Of a DNA stretch of 64,000 bases, positions 55,375-64,000 are shown one piece after another (the first letter of the stretch is position 1; every line of letters starts with the position of its first letter). Under the pieces are notes generated by a model that saw nothing but the letters and a program-made list of their open reading frames with translations, did no database searches and was not told the origin of the DNA. The position numbers and the translations under genes are program-made. Where the stretch lies: assembly GCA_965221145.1 (NCBI GenBank), contig OZ244877.1, forward strand, positions 1,984,001 through 2,048,000, read 5' to 3'. This DNA is from Bin5 sp965221145 (GTDB lineage Bacteria; Chloroflexota; Anaerolineae; Caldilineales; Caldilineaceae).

Positions 55375-57084
55375 TCAGGCGTCGGTCACGCATCCCTCCG
55401 AGGCGTTCGAAACCGTCCTGATGTACTTCCAGAGGACGCCGCTCTTGGCTTTATACTCCGGCGCGCTCCAAGCGGCGCGGCGGCGCTCAATCTCATCTGC
55501 CGCGATCTCCAGCGTGAGCGCGTTGTTCTCGGCGTCGATCGTGATCGTGTCCCCGCTTTGCGCCAGCGCCAGCAAGCCGCCTTCCTGGGCCTCCGGCGTG
55601 ATGTGGCCGACCACAAAGCCGTGGCTACCGCCAGAGAAGCGCCCATCGGTAATCAGCGCAACATCCTTGCCCAGACCCTTGCCCATGATCGCCGCGGTGA
55701 TGCTCAGCATCTCCCGCATCCCAGGGCCTCCCTTCGGCCCCTCATAGCGAATGACGACGACGTTGCCCGGCAGCACCTCGTTGCTCTCGATCCCCGCCAG
55801 GCAGTCCTCCTCGGAGTCATAGCAGACGGCCGGGCCGCTGAAAAGGATGCCCTCCTTGCCGGTGATCTTGGCCACCGCGCCGGTCTCAGCCAGGTTGCCG
55901 TAGAGGATCTGCAAGTGCCCGGTCTCCTTGATCGGATCGCCCACAGGCATGATGATCTTCTGCCCCTCACTCAGGTCGGGGACATCAACCAGATTTTCCG
56001 CCAGCGTCTTGCCGGTGACGGTCATGCAGTCGCCGTGCAGAAAGCCCTCCCGCAGCAGCATCTTCTGCACCGCCGGCACGCCGCCCACTTCGTACAGATC
56101 TTCCATCACGAACTGACCGCTGGGCTTCAGGTCGGCCAGCAGGGGCGTGCGGTCGGAGATCTCCTGGAAATCGTCGATAGACAGCTGCGCGTCTGTCGCC
56201 TTGGCGATCGCTATCAGATGCAACACGGCGTTTGTGGAACCGCCGAGAACAATGGTGACGGTGATGGCGTTCTCGAACGCCTCGCGCGTCAGAATATCCT
56301 GCGGCTTCAGGTCCATCTCCAGCAGATTGCGGATCGCCGCGCCCGCTTCAATGCACTCCTCCAATTTGTCCTCGCTCGTGGCCGGATAGGAGGAACTGTA
56401 GGGCAGACTCATCCCCAGCGTCTCAATCGCCGAGGCCATCGTATTGGCCGTATACATCCCGCCGCACGCGCCCGCGCCGGGGCAGGCGTTGCGTAGCACC
56501 TCCTTCATCTGCTCCTCGTCAATGTCAGCCGCCAAATATTGCCCATAGGCTTCAAAGGCGGAGATGATGTCCAGCTTCTGCTCTTCCCCGTTTTCCGGCA
56601 GCTGCAAATGGCCGGGGCGGATCGTCCCCCCGTAGACCATCAGACTGGGGCGGTTGAGGCGGGCCATCGCCATCAGCACGCCGGGCATATTCTTGTCGCA
56701 GCCGGGCAGCGAAACGTTGGCGTCATACCACTGGGCGCGCATAACCGCCTCAATCGAGTCCGCGATGATGTCGCGGCTCAGTAGCGACAGCTTCATCCCC
56801 GCCGTGCCCATCGAGATGCCGTCGCTCACGCCGATGGTGTGGAAGATCAGGCCGACCTGTCCAGCATCCTCCACGCCCTGCTTCACGCGCCGCGCCAGCG
56901 CGTTCAAGTGCATGTTGCAGGTGTTGCCTTCCCATCCCATCGAAGCGATGCCCACTTGGGGTTTATGCATATCCTCGTCGCTCAGACCCACGCCGTAGAG
57001 CATCGCCTGCGAGCCGACCTGAGAGATCGTCTGCGTAAGTACGCTGCTGTACTTATTGAGTTTGTGATTGGTTGTCACTGCCAT
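55375..57084 (-). CDS. ilvD: Dihydroxy-acid dehydratase
   Basis: This 569-residue enzyme makes the 2-oxoacid precursors of valine and isoleucine. Typical sites are GIASMGWEGNTCNMH (iron-sulfur Cys), GVSDGISMGTAGMK, SLPGCDKNMPGVLMAM (second Cys), PGAGACGGMYTANTM (third Cys) and TDGRFSGGSHGFVVGHI with the catalytic Ser. The ATG at 57084 is preceded by AGGAAAGAG; the longer frame to 57144 lacks support. It lies with citramalate synthase and 3-isopropylmalate dehydrogenase on the same strand. Confidence 0.95.
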   Translation of the reverse strand: MAVTTNHKLNKYSSVLTQTISQVGSQAMLYGVGLSDEDMHKPQVGIASMGWEGNTCNMHLNALARRVKQGVEDAGQVGLIFHTIGVSDGISMGTAGMKLSLLSRDIIADSIEAVMRAQWYDANVSLPGCDKNMPGVLMAMARLNRPSLMVYGGTIRPGHLQLPENGEEQKLDIISAFEAYGQYLAADIDEEQMKEVLRNACPGAGACGGMYTANTMASAIETLGMSLPYSSSYPATSEDKLEECIEAGAAIRNLLEMDLKPQDILTREAFENAITVTIVLGGSTNAVLHLIAIAKATDAQLSIDDFQEISDRTPLLADLKPSGQFVMEDLYEVGGVPAVQKMLLREGFLHGDCMTVTGKTLAENLVDVPDLSEGQKIIMPVGDPIKETGHLQILYGNLAETGAVAKITGKEGILFSGPAVCYDSEEDCLAGIESNEVLPGNVVVIRYEGPKGGPGMREMLSITAAIMGKGLGKDVALITDGRFSGGSHGFVVGHITPEAQEGGLLALAQSGDTITIDAENNALTLEIAADEIERRRAAWSAPEYKAKSGVLWKYIRTVSNASEGCVTDA

Positions 57085-57205
57085 GAGATTCTCTTTCCTC
57101 TTGAAAAGATGGTTGGCCCGCGTTGTCATGTCGCCGCAGAGCAACGCCTGCTTTCTCTTGCCCGACCCACCTCTGAACTTATCTGGCCCTGGGAAGCTCT
57201 GCGCT

Positions 57206-58912
57206 CTAACGGCTCCCTACATGAATCGGCGTCTCTCGCGCAACGTCTTGGCCCGGTGACATCGTTGGCCTATTGCTTTCCGTGTTGCTTGCTGTCGTAT
57301 CAACTCCTTCGAGCTGGTCACAGGTGAGCAAGAAATACTCGACCGCATCGAAGATCGCTGTCCAACTTGCTTGGATGATATTCGTGCTGGCCCCGACCGT
57401 AGTCCAGTTGCGAACCCCGTCCGAACTAGTGATAAGCACGCGCACAGACGCGCCGGTGCCCTGATCGCTGTTGAGGATACGCACCTTGTAGTCCAGTAGA
57501 TGCAAGCGGTCAAGCTGGGGAAAGTGGTGCTGAATAGCCTTGCGAAGCGCCAACATCAGCGCATTGACCGGTCCGTTGCCCTCCGCCACCTCGTGGTAAA
57601 TCCGCTCACCCACCTCGACCTTGACGGTCGCCTCCGACGAAAGTACACGCCCGGCCCGGTTCGCCACCTCCGCCGTGTAGTCGATAAGCGAGAAGCTGGG
57701 GCGATACCCTTCCCCCGAGCAGCGCAACATCAGATCGACACTGGCCTCGGCGCTCCCAAACGCGAACCCGATATTTTCCAGTTCCTTGATCTGCTGGAGC
57801 ACGGCGCGCTCCTTCTCCCGTGACAGCCCCTCAACGCCAAACTCATCCGCCTTGATGGTGATGTTGTCCTTGCCGCTCAGTTCGCTGACCAGCACGCGGG
57901 TCTGGTTGCCGATCAACTCCGGCTCAATATGTTGATAGCTGTCTACGTTCTTCAGAACGGCGTTGGCATCCGTGCCGCCCTTGTGTGCGAAGGCGCTCTG
58001 GCCGACAAACGGCTGGTGCGTACTGGGCCGCAGATTCGCCAGTTCGTTGACATAGTGGCTGAGGTCGGTCAAGTAGCCCATCTTCAACTGCATGTTGGCG
58101 ATGATGCTCACGAGATTGGCGTTGCCGCAACGCTCGCCGTAGCCGTTGATCGTGCCCTGGACATGCGTACAGCCATTGCGGATCGCCTCCAGTGAATTGG
58201 CGACTGCAGTGTCGCTGTCGTTGTGTGTGTGGATGCCCAGCATGACCCCGCCACCCCGTAGCCGCGCGTCCTCCGCTCCGCCATTGCCGTTTTCACCAGA
58301 TTGGGCCTCTCCGCCGACCCGTTCGCGGCGCACGGTGCGAACGATCTCGCCGATCTCCCAGACGAGATTGCCCCCGTTGGTATCACAGAGGACGATGCAG
58401 GATGCGCCGCCGGCTATCGCCTCTCTCAGCGTTGCCAGAGCATAGTCCGGGCTATCCTTGAAGCTGTCGAAGAAATGCTCGGCATCGTAGATCACCTCTT
58501 TGCCGTGCGATGCCAGATAGGCAACCGACGCGCGGATCATGCGCAGATTCTCTTCCGGCGTAGTCTGCAAGACATCACGCACGTGCAGATCCCAACTCTT
58601 GCCGAACAGGGAAATCACCGGTGTTTTGGCTTCCAGCAGTAGTTGAATCTGCGGGTCATCTTCTGGCTCCGTATCCCGCTTACAGGTCGAGCCGAAAGCC
58701 GTAAGCCGCGCCCGTTTCAGCTTCAGTTCCCGCCCCGCCCGGTCAAAGAACTCCATGTCTTTCGGATTGGAGCCGGGCCAGCCGCCCTCGATATAGTCCA
58801 CGCCAAACTCATCCAATCGAGCGGCGATGCGTAGTTTGTCGTCGCAACTGAACGAGACACCTTCAGCCTGCGCGCCATCACGCAATGTCGTATCGAATAT
58901 CTGAATCTTCAC
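57206..58912 (-). CDS. cimA: (R)-citramalate synthase
   Basis: This 568-residue enzyme condenses pyruvate and acetyl-CoA, the first step of the threonine-independent isoleucine route. The barrel begins QIFDTTLRDGAQAEGVSFS, with IEGGWPGSNPKDMEFF, which is typical of the CimA branch rather than of isopropylmalate synthase. The HxH metal motif is LGIHTHNDSDTAVANS. Then come GTINGYGERCGNANL and a C-terminal regulatory LeuA-type domain (about residues 420-540). A linker near residues 203-216 is rich in Gly and polar residues. The C-terminus runs about 25 residues past the usual end. It should feed the neighbouring leuB and ilvD reactions. Confidence 0.93.
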   Translation of the reverse strand: MKIQIFDTTLRDGAQAEGVSFSCDDKLRIAARLDEFGVDYIEGGWPGSNPKDMEFFDRAGRELKLKRARLTAFGSTCKRDTEPEDDPQIQLLLEAKTPVISLFGKSWDLHVRDVLQTTPEENLRMIRASVAYLASHGKEVIYDAEHFFDSFKDSPDYALATLREAIAGGASCIVLCDTNGGNLVWEIGEIVRTVRRERVGGEAQSGENGNGGAEDARLRGGGVMLGIHTHNDSDTAVANSLEAIRNGCTHVQGTINGYGERCGNANLVSIIANMQLKMGYLTDLSHYVNELANLRPSTHQPFVGQSAFAHKGGTDANAVLKNVDSYQHIEPELIGNQTRVLVSELSGKDNITIKADEFGVEGLSREKERAVLQQIKELENIGFAFGSAEASVDLMLRCSGEGYRPSFSLIDYTAEVANRAGRVLSSEATVKVEVGERIYHEVAEGNGPVNALMLALRKAIQHHFPQLDRLHLLDYKVRILNSDQGTGASVRVLITSSDGVRNWTTVGASTNIIQASWTAIFDAVEYFLLTCDQLEGVDTTASNTESNRPTMSPGQDVARETPIHVGSR

Positions 58913-58994
58913 CTTTCCTGACCCCGTACAATCATAGTCGATTTAGAAGGCCCTGTGGCTGCCGCCGTCAAGACCTGAACCATGCTGACGCTCG

Positions 58995-61898
58995 TCAGCC
59001 CGTCGCCTGCAAAGCGGCGGCGATTCCGTTGATGGACAGCAGTATCGCCTGGCGCAATCGCGGGTCTTCCTCGGCAGGCATATCGCCGCCCGAAGAGTCC
59101 TCCGCCGTTTGTTCGCTGGCGGTGCGCTGCCTGTGGAGCAACGCGACTTGAATATAATTGAGCGGATCGACATACGGGTTGCGCAGGTTAATGCTGCGCT
59201 GAAGCCAAGGCTCATTGTCCAGCAGAGCATCTTGCCCGGTAATCCCCAATATGATCCGCTCGGTGAGCCGAAACTCCTCCATGATCTTGCCAAAGACCGC
59301 ACGGCGCGTGTCGGCGTCGGCCAGGGATGCGTACAGCGTTGCGATCGTCATGTCCGCCCGGCGCATCGAAAGCTGCGCCCGATCGATAACCGTGCGGAAG
59401 AAAGGCCAGTCGCGATACATCCTCTGCAAGACCGCCATCCGCTGCGGCGATTCCGCGCGCAGACCCGTGCCCAAGCCATACCAGCCCGGTAGATTCACCC
59501 GACTCTGCGTCCAGGCGAACACCCAGGGAATGGCGCGCAGATCGGAGATGTCCGTCGTCTCCCGGCGCTTGGCGGGCCGCGAGCCGATATTCATCTGTGC
59601 CAACTGTTCAATCGGCGTGGCCTCGTGAAAATAGCGCAAAAAGGCGGGATTCTCCACCAGCGTCCGATACTTGCGCTCGGAGCGTTCACTGGCTTCCTCC
59701 AGGATCTCCGCCCAATTCTCTTCTAAGGAGCGTGAGGAGTTTTCTCCCCTTTCTTCACCCTTCCCATTGCCCTCTTCGCCGACGTTCAGCGGTTGACTTT
59801 TCTCGCAGCTTGCCAGCAAAACCGCGTTGACCAACTGCTCCAGATGGCGCTGGGCGATTGCCCGGTTGCTGTAGCGGGCGCTGACTACCTCCCCTTGTTC
59901 GGTGATCTTGATTCGCCCCTGTACCGATCCCGGCGGCTGTGCCAGAATGGCCCGGTTGGCTGGGCCGCCGCCCCGACCGATCGAGCCGCCCCGCCCATGA
60001 AAGAGCGTCAACTTTACGCCGTGGTCGCTGCATGTTTCGGCCAATCGCTTCTGCGCCTGATACAGAGTCCACGTCGACCGCAGGTAGCCACCGTCCTTGT
60101 TGGAATCGCTGTACCCGATCATGATCTCCTGGCGATTGTCCCGTAGCGCCAGGTGTTGCCGGTAGATCTGCGATTCGAACAGCGTTCTCATCACATCGGG
60201 CGCGCTGTGCAGATCCTCGATCGTCTCGAACAGGGGCGCAATGTCGATCTGCCCGAAAAGACCGGCGTCCTTCGCCAGCAGCAACACCTCCAACACATGG
60301 CTGACCGAGGTTGTCATGCTGATGATATAGGCGCCGATTGCCTCCGGCGCGATTCGCTCATGGGCTTGGCGGATGAGCCGGAAGAGGGCGACCGTCTCAT
60401 TCGTCTCCTCGCTGTACTGCAAGCGCGCCGTCAGCGGACGCGGGCTTTCGTTCTCCTCGACCAGGAGTTGCGTCCGCTCCCTCTCCGGCAGCGTCATGTA
60501 ATCGAAATAGCAATCGCGCGGCTGATTGTAGCGATTTAACAACTCCGCCACTGCCTCTCGATGGCGGTCAGAGTGCTGTCGAATATCCATTGATGCCAGA
60601 TGAAAGCCGAAGATGCGCGCCTGTTGCACGAGCCGGGCGAACCGCCCTGACGCCAGTCGACTTCCCTTGTTCTGGCGCAGGCTCCGCTGAATCAGTTCCA
60701 GATCGTTTGTGAATTCGCTGGCATTGCGGTAGGCCCAGGGATCCGGCCGCTGCGTCTCCCATCTCTCCCTGTTCTGCGCCATGGACGCGCCCAGCCGCCG
60801 GTATATCAGGATCATCTTCTGGCGATACGGCTCAAGCGAAAAACGCTCAAGCCGGGCTTTGTCGCTCTCGGGCGCCCGCTCCAGGTCCCGTGCCAGGCTG
60901 TCGAGAAACTCCTGCGAAAAGCCGCCGCGCGTATGGGCCACGCTCAGATGACCATACATGCCGACGACCGTGCGCCGGTACAGTTCCAGCGCCTGCTGCT
61001 TCTGCTGACGCAAGGCGCCCTCAGTCACATCCTGCGTGACAAACGGGTTGCCGTCGCGGTCTCCCCCAATCCAGGAACCGTAACGCAAAAAGGTTGGTAG
61101 GTGGCCAGCAGATTCCTCTGCCGCGTCGCCAAAATCCTCGCCAGGATACACTCTCTCCAAAGACTGATTCAACTCACCGTAGATCTCCGGCAGCAGATCG
61201 AAAAGAGTCGTATCAAAATAATTCAGCCCCTCCCGCACCTCATCCAACACATCCGGGCGTCGTTCTCGGTTCACGTCACTTTGCCACAACGAGACCACGA
61301 TTTCCCGGATTTGCTCCCAGGTCGCTTCCTTCTCGCTGGACAGTAGGACGTTGGCATCCAGGTAACGCAGCATCTTCGCCAGATCAAGCAGTTTGAGCAG
61401 AATGGTCCGGCGCTTGGCCTCAGTCGGATGCGCTGTAAAGACCGGCTTAATCAACAACTCTTGCAGCAGTTGGCGTAACTCTCTCGGCGGCGTCCCTCCT
61501 GCCCGCAGCCCTTCGACCGCCGCTGCGATCGTCTCAGGCATAGGGCGGCCTTCCTCCTCGGCCCGCGCTCTTCTCTGCCGCACCACCCGGACGCGCTGCT
61601 GCTCCTCGGCCAGGTTGACAAGCTGAAAGTAGGTAGTGAATGCCTTGAGTACGCCCAGCGTCCCTTCCAAGTCATCCACAAGGCGGCTTGTTCGCTGCTC
61701 GATGCGTGCGCCCGCGCTCGGATCCCCTTGGCGTTGGCCGCGGGTCAGGGAGCGCAACTCCTCCACCAATTCGAAGATCGCTTGCCCCTCCTGCTCGACA
61801 ATCGTTTCGCCCAACAGGTTGCCAAGCTGGCGAACTGTCCAGCGCAGTCTGGTGTCGGTGTCGGCAGGGGCTGCTATGCTCTCCTGTGGAGTTGCCAC
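58995..61898 (-). CDS. ppc: Phosphoenolpyruvate carboxylase
   Basis: This 967-residue enzyme carboxylates PEP to oxaloacetate. Catalytic sites are visible: VFTAHPTEAKRRTI (His), GGDRDGNPFVT, GYSDSNKDGGYLRS and FHGRGGSIGRGGGP. Near residue 720 there is a loop of about 20 charged residues (EEGNGKGEERGENSSRSLEE) that is unusual. The C-terminus is SINGIAAALQATG, whereas the family normally ends in NTG. It sits between citramalate synthase and isopropylmalate dehydrogenase and could supply oxaloacetate to amino acid synthesis. Confidence 0.95.
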   Translation of the reverse strand: MATPQESIAAPADTDTRLRWTVRQLGNLLGETIVEQEGQAIFELVEELRSLTRGQRQGDPSAGARIEQRTSRLVDDLEGTLGVLKAFTTYFQLVNLAEEQQRVRVVRQRRARAEEEGRPMPETIAAAVEGLRAGGTPPRELRQLLQELLIKPVFTAHPTEAKRRTILLKLLDLAKMLRYLDANVLLSSEKEATWEQIREIVVSLWQSDVNRERRPDVLDEVREGLNYFDTTLFDLLPEIYGELNQSLERVYPGEDFGDAAEESAGHLPTFLRYGSWIGGDRDGNPFVTQDVTEGALRQQKQQALELYRRTVVGMYGHLSVAHTRGGFSQEFLDSLARDLERAPESDKARLERFSLEPYRQKMILIYRRLGASMAQNRERWETQRPDPWAYRNASEFTNDLELIQRSLRQNKGSRLASGRFARLVQQARIFGFHLASMDIRQHSDRHREAVAELLNRYNQPRDCYFDYMTLPERERTQLLVEENESPRPLTARLQYSEETNETVALFRLIRQAHERIAPEAIGAYIISMTTSVSHVLEVLLLAKDAGLFGQIDIAPLFETIEDLHSAPDVMRTLFESQIYRQHLALRDNRQEIMIGYSDSNKDGGYLRSTWTLYQAQKRLAETCSDHGVKLTLFHGRGGSIGRGGGPANRAILAQPPGSVQGRIKITEQGEVVSARYSNRAIAQRHLEQLVNAVLLASCEKSQPLNVGEEGNGKGEERGENSSRSLEENWAEILEEASERSERKYRTLVENPAFLRYFHEATPIEQLAQMNIGSRPAKRRETTDISDLRAIPWVFAWTQSRVNLPGWYGLGTGLRAESPQRMAVLQRMYRDWPFFRTVIDRAQLSMRRADMTIATLYASLADADTRRAVFGKIMEEFRLTERIILGITGQDALLDNEPWLQRSINLRNPYVDPLNYIQVALLHRQRTASEQTAEDSSGGDMPAEEDPRLRQAILLSINGIAAALQATG

Positions 61899-62037
61899 GT
61901 CTCAACCACCTCACTCAGATCTTCAGCAAGAGTGCCACTGGCTATGCCCCAATGCCATTGCCCCTCAAGTAACTTTGCCTCTTCCGTCATACGCAATACG
62001 CAAAAAACGAAATTCGCGCCCCCAATGCGATCCCGAT

Positions 62038-63126
62038 CTAGGATTCTCGCAACGCCTGCGTAACCAAATCGCCCATCACCTGCGTGCCAGTCGTCTCCGT
62101 TCCCTGTTGGGCAATGTCCGGCGTGCGCACACCTTCCGCCAGGACAGAATCGACAGCTGACTCGACGGCGACCGCCTCATCTTCCAGCCCCAGGCTATGG
62201 CGCAGGAGCATGGCGCTGCTCAGAATTGCAGCCAGTGGATTGGCGATCCCTTGCCCGGCAATATCCGGCGCGCTGCCATGAATCGGCTCGTAGAGGCCCA
62301 GGGGTAGGTCGTGCCGATTGCTGATATCGCCCAGGCTGGCCGAGGGCAGCATGCCCATCGAACCGGCCAGCATCGACGCTTCGTCCGTGAGTATATCGCC
62401 GAACAGATTGCCCGCAACGATCACGTCGAAATCGGCCGGTCGGCGGATCAAGTGCATGGCCATCGCGTCGACAAGAATATGCTCGACCTCCAGTTCGGGA
62501 TAGTCGGACAACACCTCAGTCGCTACGCTGCGCCACAGGCGGGAGGAGGCGAGCACGTTGGCCTTGTCCACGCTGGCCAGCCGCTGCCTGCGCTCCATGG
62601 CCGAATCCGCGGCAAGCCGCACGACGCGGTCGATCTCCGGCCTCGTATAGACCATCGTGTCGTAGGCCTCGAAATTGTCGTCAGCTTCTTGGCGCGGGCC
62701 GAAATAGATGCCGCCCGTCAACTCGCGCACGACCAGCAGATCAACGCCCTCCAGCGCCTCTTCCTTGATCGTGCTTGCTGACAAAAGCTGCGGCTGGAGC
62801 TTTACTGGGCGCAGATTGGCAAAAAGATCAAGACTCTTGCGCAGCGCCAGCACGCCTCGCTCCGGCCTGTCGGGCATGCTCGGATCGTCCCATTTCGGCC
62901 CCCCGACCGCGCCCAGCAGCATCGCTTCGGCCGCGGCAGCCGCCTCCACCGTCTCGTCCGGCAGGCTCGTGCCAAACTGATCGATGGAACGTCCGCCAAT
63001 CATCTGATGATCAAACTCAAGATTGTGGCCGAACCGTTCGGCTATTGCCGTTAAGATCTTTTTGGCTTCTGTTGTTACTTCCGGGCCGATCCCGTCACCG
63101 TCCAAAATGACAATCGTTGCGTCCAT
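62038..63126 (-). CDS. leuB: 3-isopropylmalate dehydrogenase
   Basis: This 362-residue enzyme oxidises and decarboxylates 3-isopropylmalate, and in the citramalate route also 3-methylmalate. Motifs are VILDGDGIGPEVT, LGAVGGPKWDDP, RPVKLQPQLLSAS, VRELTGGIYFGPR and the nucleotide site LYEPIHGSAPDIAGQGIANP. It starts at ATG 63126. It is the outermost gene of the branched-chain set. leuC/leuD are not in this window. Confidence 0.95.
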   Translation of the reverse strand: MDATIVILDGDGIGPEVTTEAKKILTAIAERFGHNLEFDHQMIGGRSIDQFGTSLPDETVEAAAAAEAMLLGAVGGPKWDDPSMPDRPERGVLALRKSLDLFANLRPVKLQPQLLSASTIKEEALEGVDLLVVRELTGGIYFGPRQEADDNFEAYDTMVYTRPEIDRVVRLAADSAMERRQRLASVDKANVLASSRLWRSVATEVLSDYPELEVEHILVDAMAMHLIRRPADFDVIVAGNLFGDILTDEASMLAGSMGMLPSASLGDISNRHDLPLGLYEPIHGSAPDIAGQGIANPLAAILSSAMLLRHSLGLEDEAVAVESAVDSVLAEGVRTPDIAQQGTETTGTQVMGDLVTQALRES

Positions 63127-63239
63127 TCGTGCATTTTCCTTGTGAAGAGTTGAATCACCATGTACAGCCAGTGTGAAGCTCTATCCCGCCCATCGTGACT
63201 CTTACAATGTTTCAGTGTCTCTGGAATGTTCAGCCTGCA

Positions 63240-64000
63240 TCAAAATTCCCCTGTGAAATCGGACGCTCTTGAGAATTCAGCGACTTCCCCGTCTATCGAA
63301 ACACTGAACAAATTGCTGCTCATTTTGAAGGTGATTTCTGGTAACCCCACGGGGGAAGATTCCAGAAGTCGCTGAATTGGAAATTTCACATATTTTTCCA
63401 GAAACAAGCTCATAATTCGTCCCGCAGCATCTTCAAGGTGTTCCCAAGCGGCATCGCCAATATACGCTTCGCCTCCCACGCTCCGAAAACCATCGGCCAG
63501 TTCTTCGAGTTTCGGGTTAGGTGTTGGGTCAAACACGATAAGCACAGGCGTATAATTACTGGCCATACAATCTTTTGGGAAGTCCAATTCCTCCCGCCAT
63601 CGTCCCTGGCCGGATGAGGCAATCGTGACCCTCATTTTTATTTCATACGCTAATTTGCTTCTAATGCAATCTACTTGGCGTCCTTTAGATTTGTCATTGT
63701 GTCTCCTGACGGGGCTTCTTGCGGCACTGAAAGACACTCCACCAATCGCATGAGCGATAATCGGTTCAAACAGATAACCAGTTTCCTGCCCGGATCGATT
63801 GTCAATATCGTAAATCCATTTTCTCCATAAGATAAACCCTGCCAAGGCTCTTGGACTCATCTGTCCAAACTGCAAGAGCGATCTTGGCCCAACCTGGTCC
63901 ATTGTCGGAATCTGCTGGCATTCAAGAATCCGGACATATTTCAATCGACTCTTTTGGAGCGTAGCCAAACAAGAAAAAAATGTATCTGCGTCAGGAACGA
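63240..64000 (-). CDS. ApaLI-like restriction endonuclease, 5' end outside the window
   Basis: The frame is open to the window edge, so the N-terminus is missing; the codon at 63968 that could act as a start is a TTG without support. The visible 253 residues include GYLFEPIIAHAIGGVSF and a PD-(D/E)XK core: GRQVDCIRSKLAYEIKMRVT with Asp and ExK, then SGQGRWREELDFPKD and TPVLIVFDPTPNPKLEELA. This run is characteristic of ApaLI-type enzymes, which cut DNA. The partner methyltransferase should lie just beyond the right edge; none is inside. Confidence 0.6.
   Translation of the reverse strand, partial: VPDADTFFSCLATLQKSRLKYVRILECQQIPTMDQVGPRSLLQFGQMSPRALAGFILWRKWIYDIDNRSGQETGYLFEPIIAHAIGGVSFSAARSPVRRHNDKSKGRQVDCIRSKLAYEIKMRVTIASSGQGRWREELDFPKDCMASNYTPVLIVFDPTPNPKLEELADGFRSVGGEAYIGDAAWEHLEDAAGRIMSLFLEKYVKFPIQRLLESSPVGLPEITFKMSSNLFSVSIDGEVAEFSRASDFTGEF

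Overview
The window looks like a chromosomal segment of a GC-rich, free-living or host-associated bacterium, most likely a member of the Chloroflexota (Caldilinea/Anaerolinea-like). This is an inference from the mix of genes: paired phytanoyl-CoA-type dioxygenases, a sugar ABC locus with an NHL/YIP1 membrane protein and a DUF5696 protein, a citramalate-type isoleucine pathway, a PEP carboxylase, and many PIN-domain cassettes. No rRNA or tRNA gene was seen, so the taxonomy is not fixed by this sequence.

Left part (1-17.5 kb). An AT-richer ABC exporter gene is split by a 1.0-kb IS982-like insertion sequence and is followed by a shortened PqqD-like gene, which suggests the relic of a peptide (RiPP) cluster. 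After two small inverted-repeat elements come two overlapping phytanoyl-CoA dioxygenase-like genes. Next is a carbohydrate uptake locus: Tat/lipoprotein binding protein, NHL-YIP1 membrane protein, DUF5696 protein and two MalF/MalG-type permeases. It is followed by a GH127-like glycosidase, a sugar isomerase/epimerase and a VOC protein.

Middle part (18-36 kb). This part holds an antitoxin with a broken VapC, a TPR membrane protein and a DUF7662-PIN pair, then a complete type I-E CRISPR-Cas locus. The locus has 53 repeats and 52 spacers, then cas2, cas1, cas6e, cas5e, cas7e, cse2, cse1 and cas3. Array and cas genes all read on the minus strand, so the array lies directly behind cas2 with a leader of only 43 bp. 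An orphan CRISPR-repeat-like hairpin sits just in front of cas1. Two direct copies of the same IS3-type end flank the whole CRISPR block.

Right-middle part (36-51 kb) is a defence island with heavy DNA turnover. It contains a DUF3800 gene behind a consensus promoter and a structured leader, flanked by two decayed copies of a glycosidase-like gene. It also contains a complete Gabija pair (gajA, gajB) with an upstream gene for a lone NgoFVII-type B3 DNA-binding domain, and an MmeI-like single-chain restriction-modification enzyme. Behind that enzyme lie three decayed copies of its own C-terminal tail interleaved with four small coiled-coil genes. The part ends with a 171-bp tandem repeat array of about six units.

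Right part (51-64 kb) is housekeeping metabolism: acyl-CoA dehydrogenase, acyl-CoA ligase, a sugar isomerase/epimerase, dihydroxy-acid dehydratase, citramalate synthase, PEP carboxylase and 3-isopropylmalate dehydrogenase. The edge carries a 5'-truncated ApaLI-like restriction endonuclease gene.
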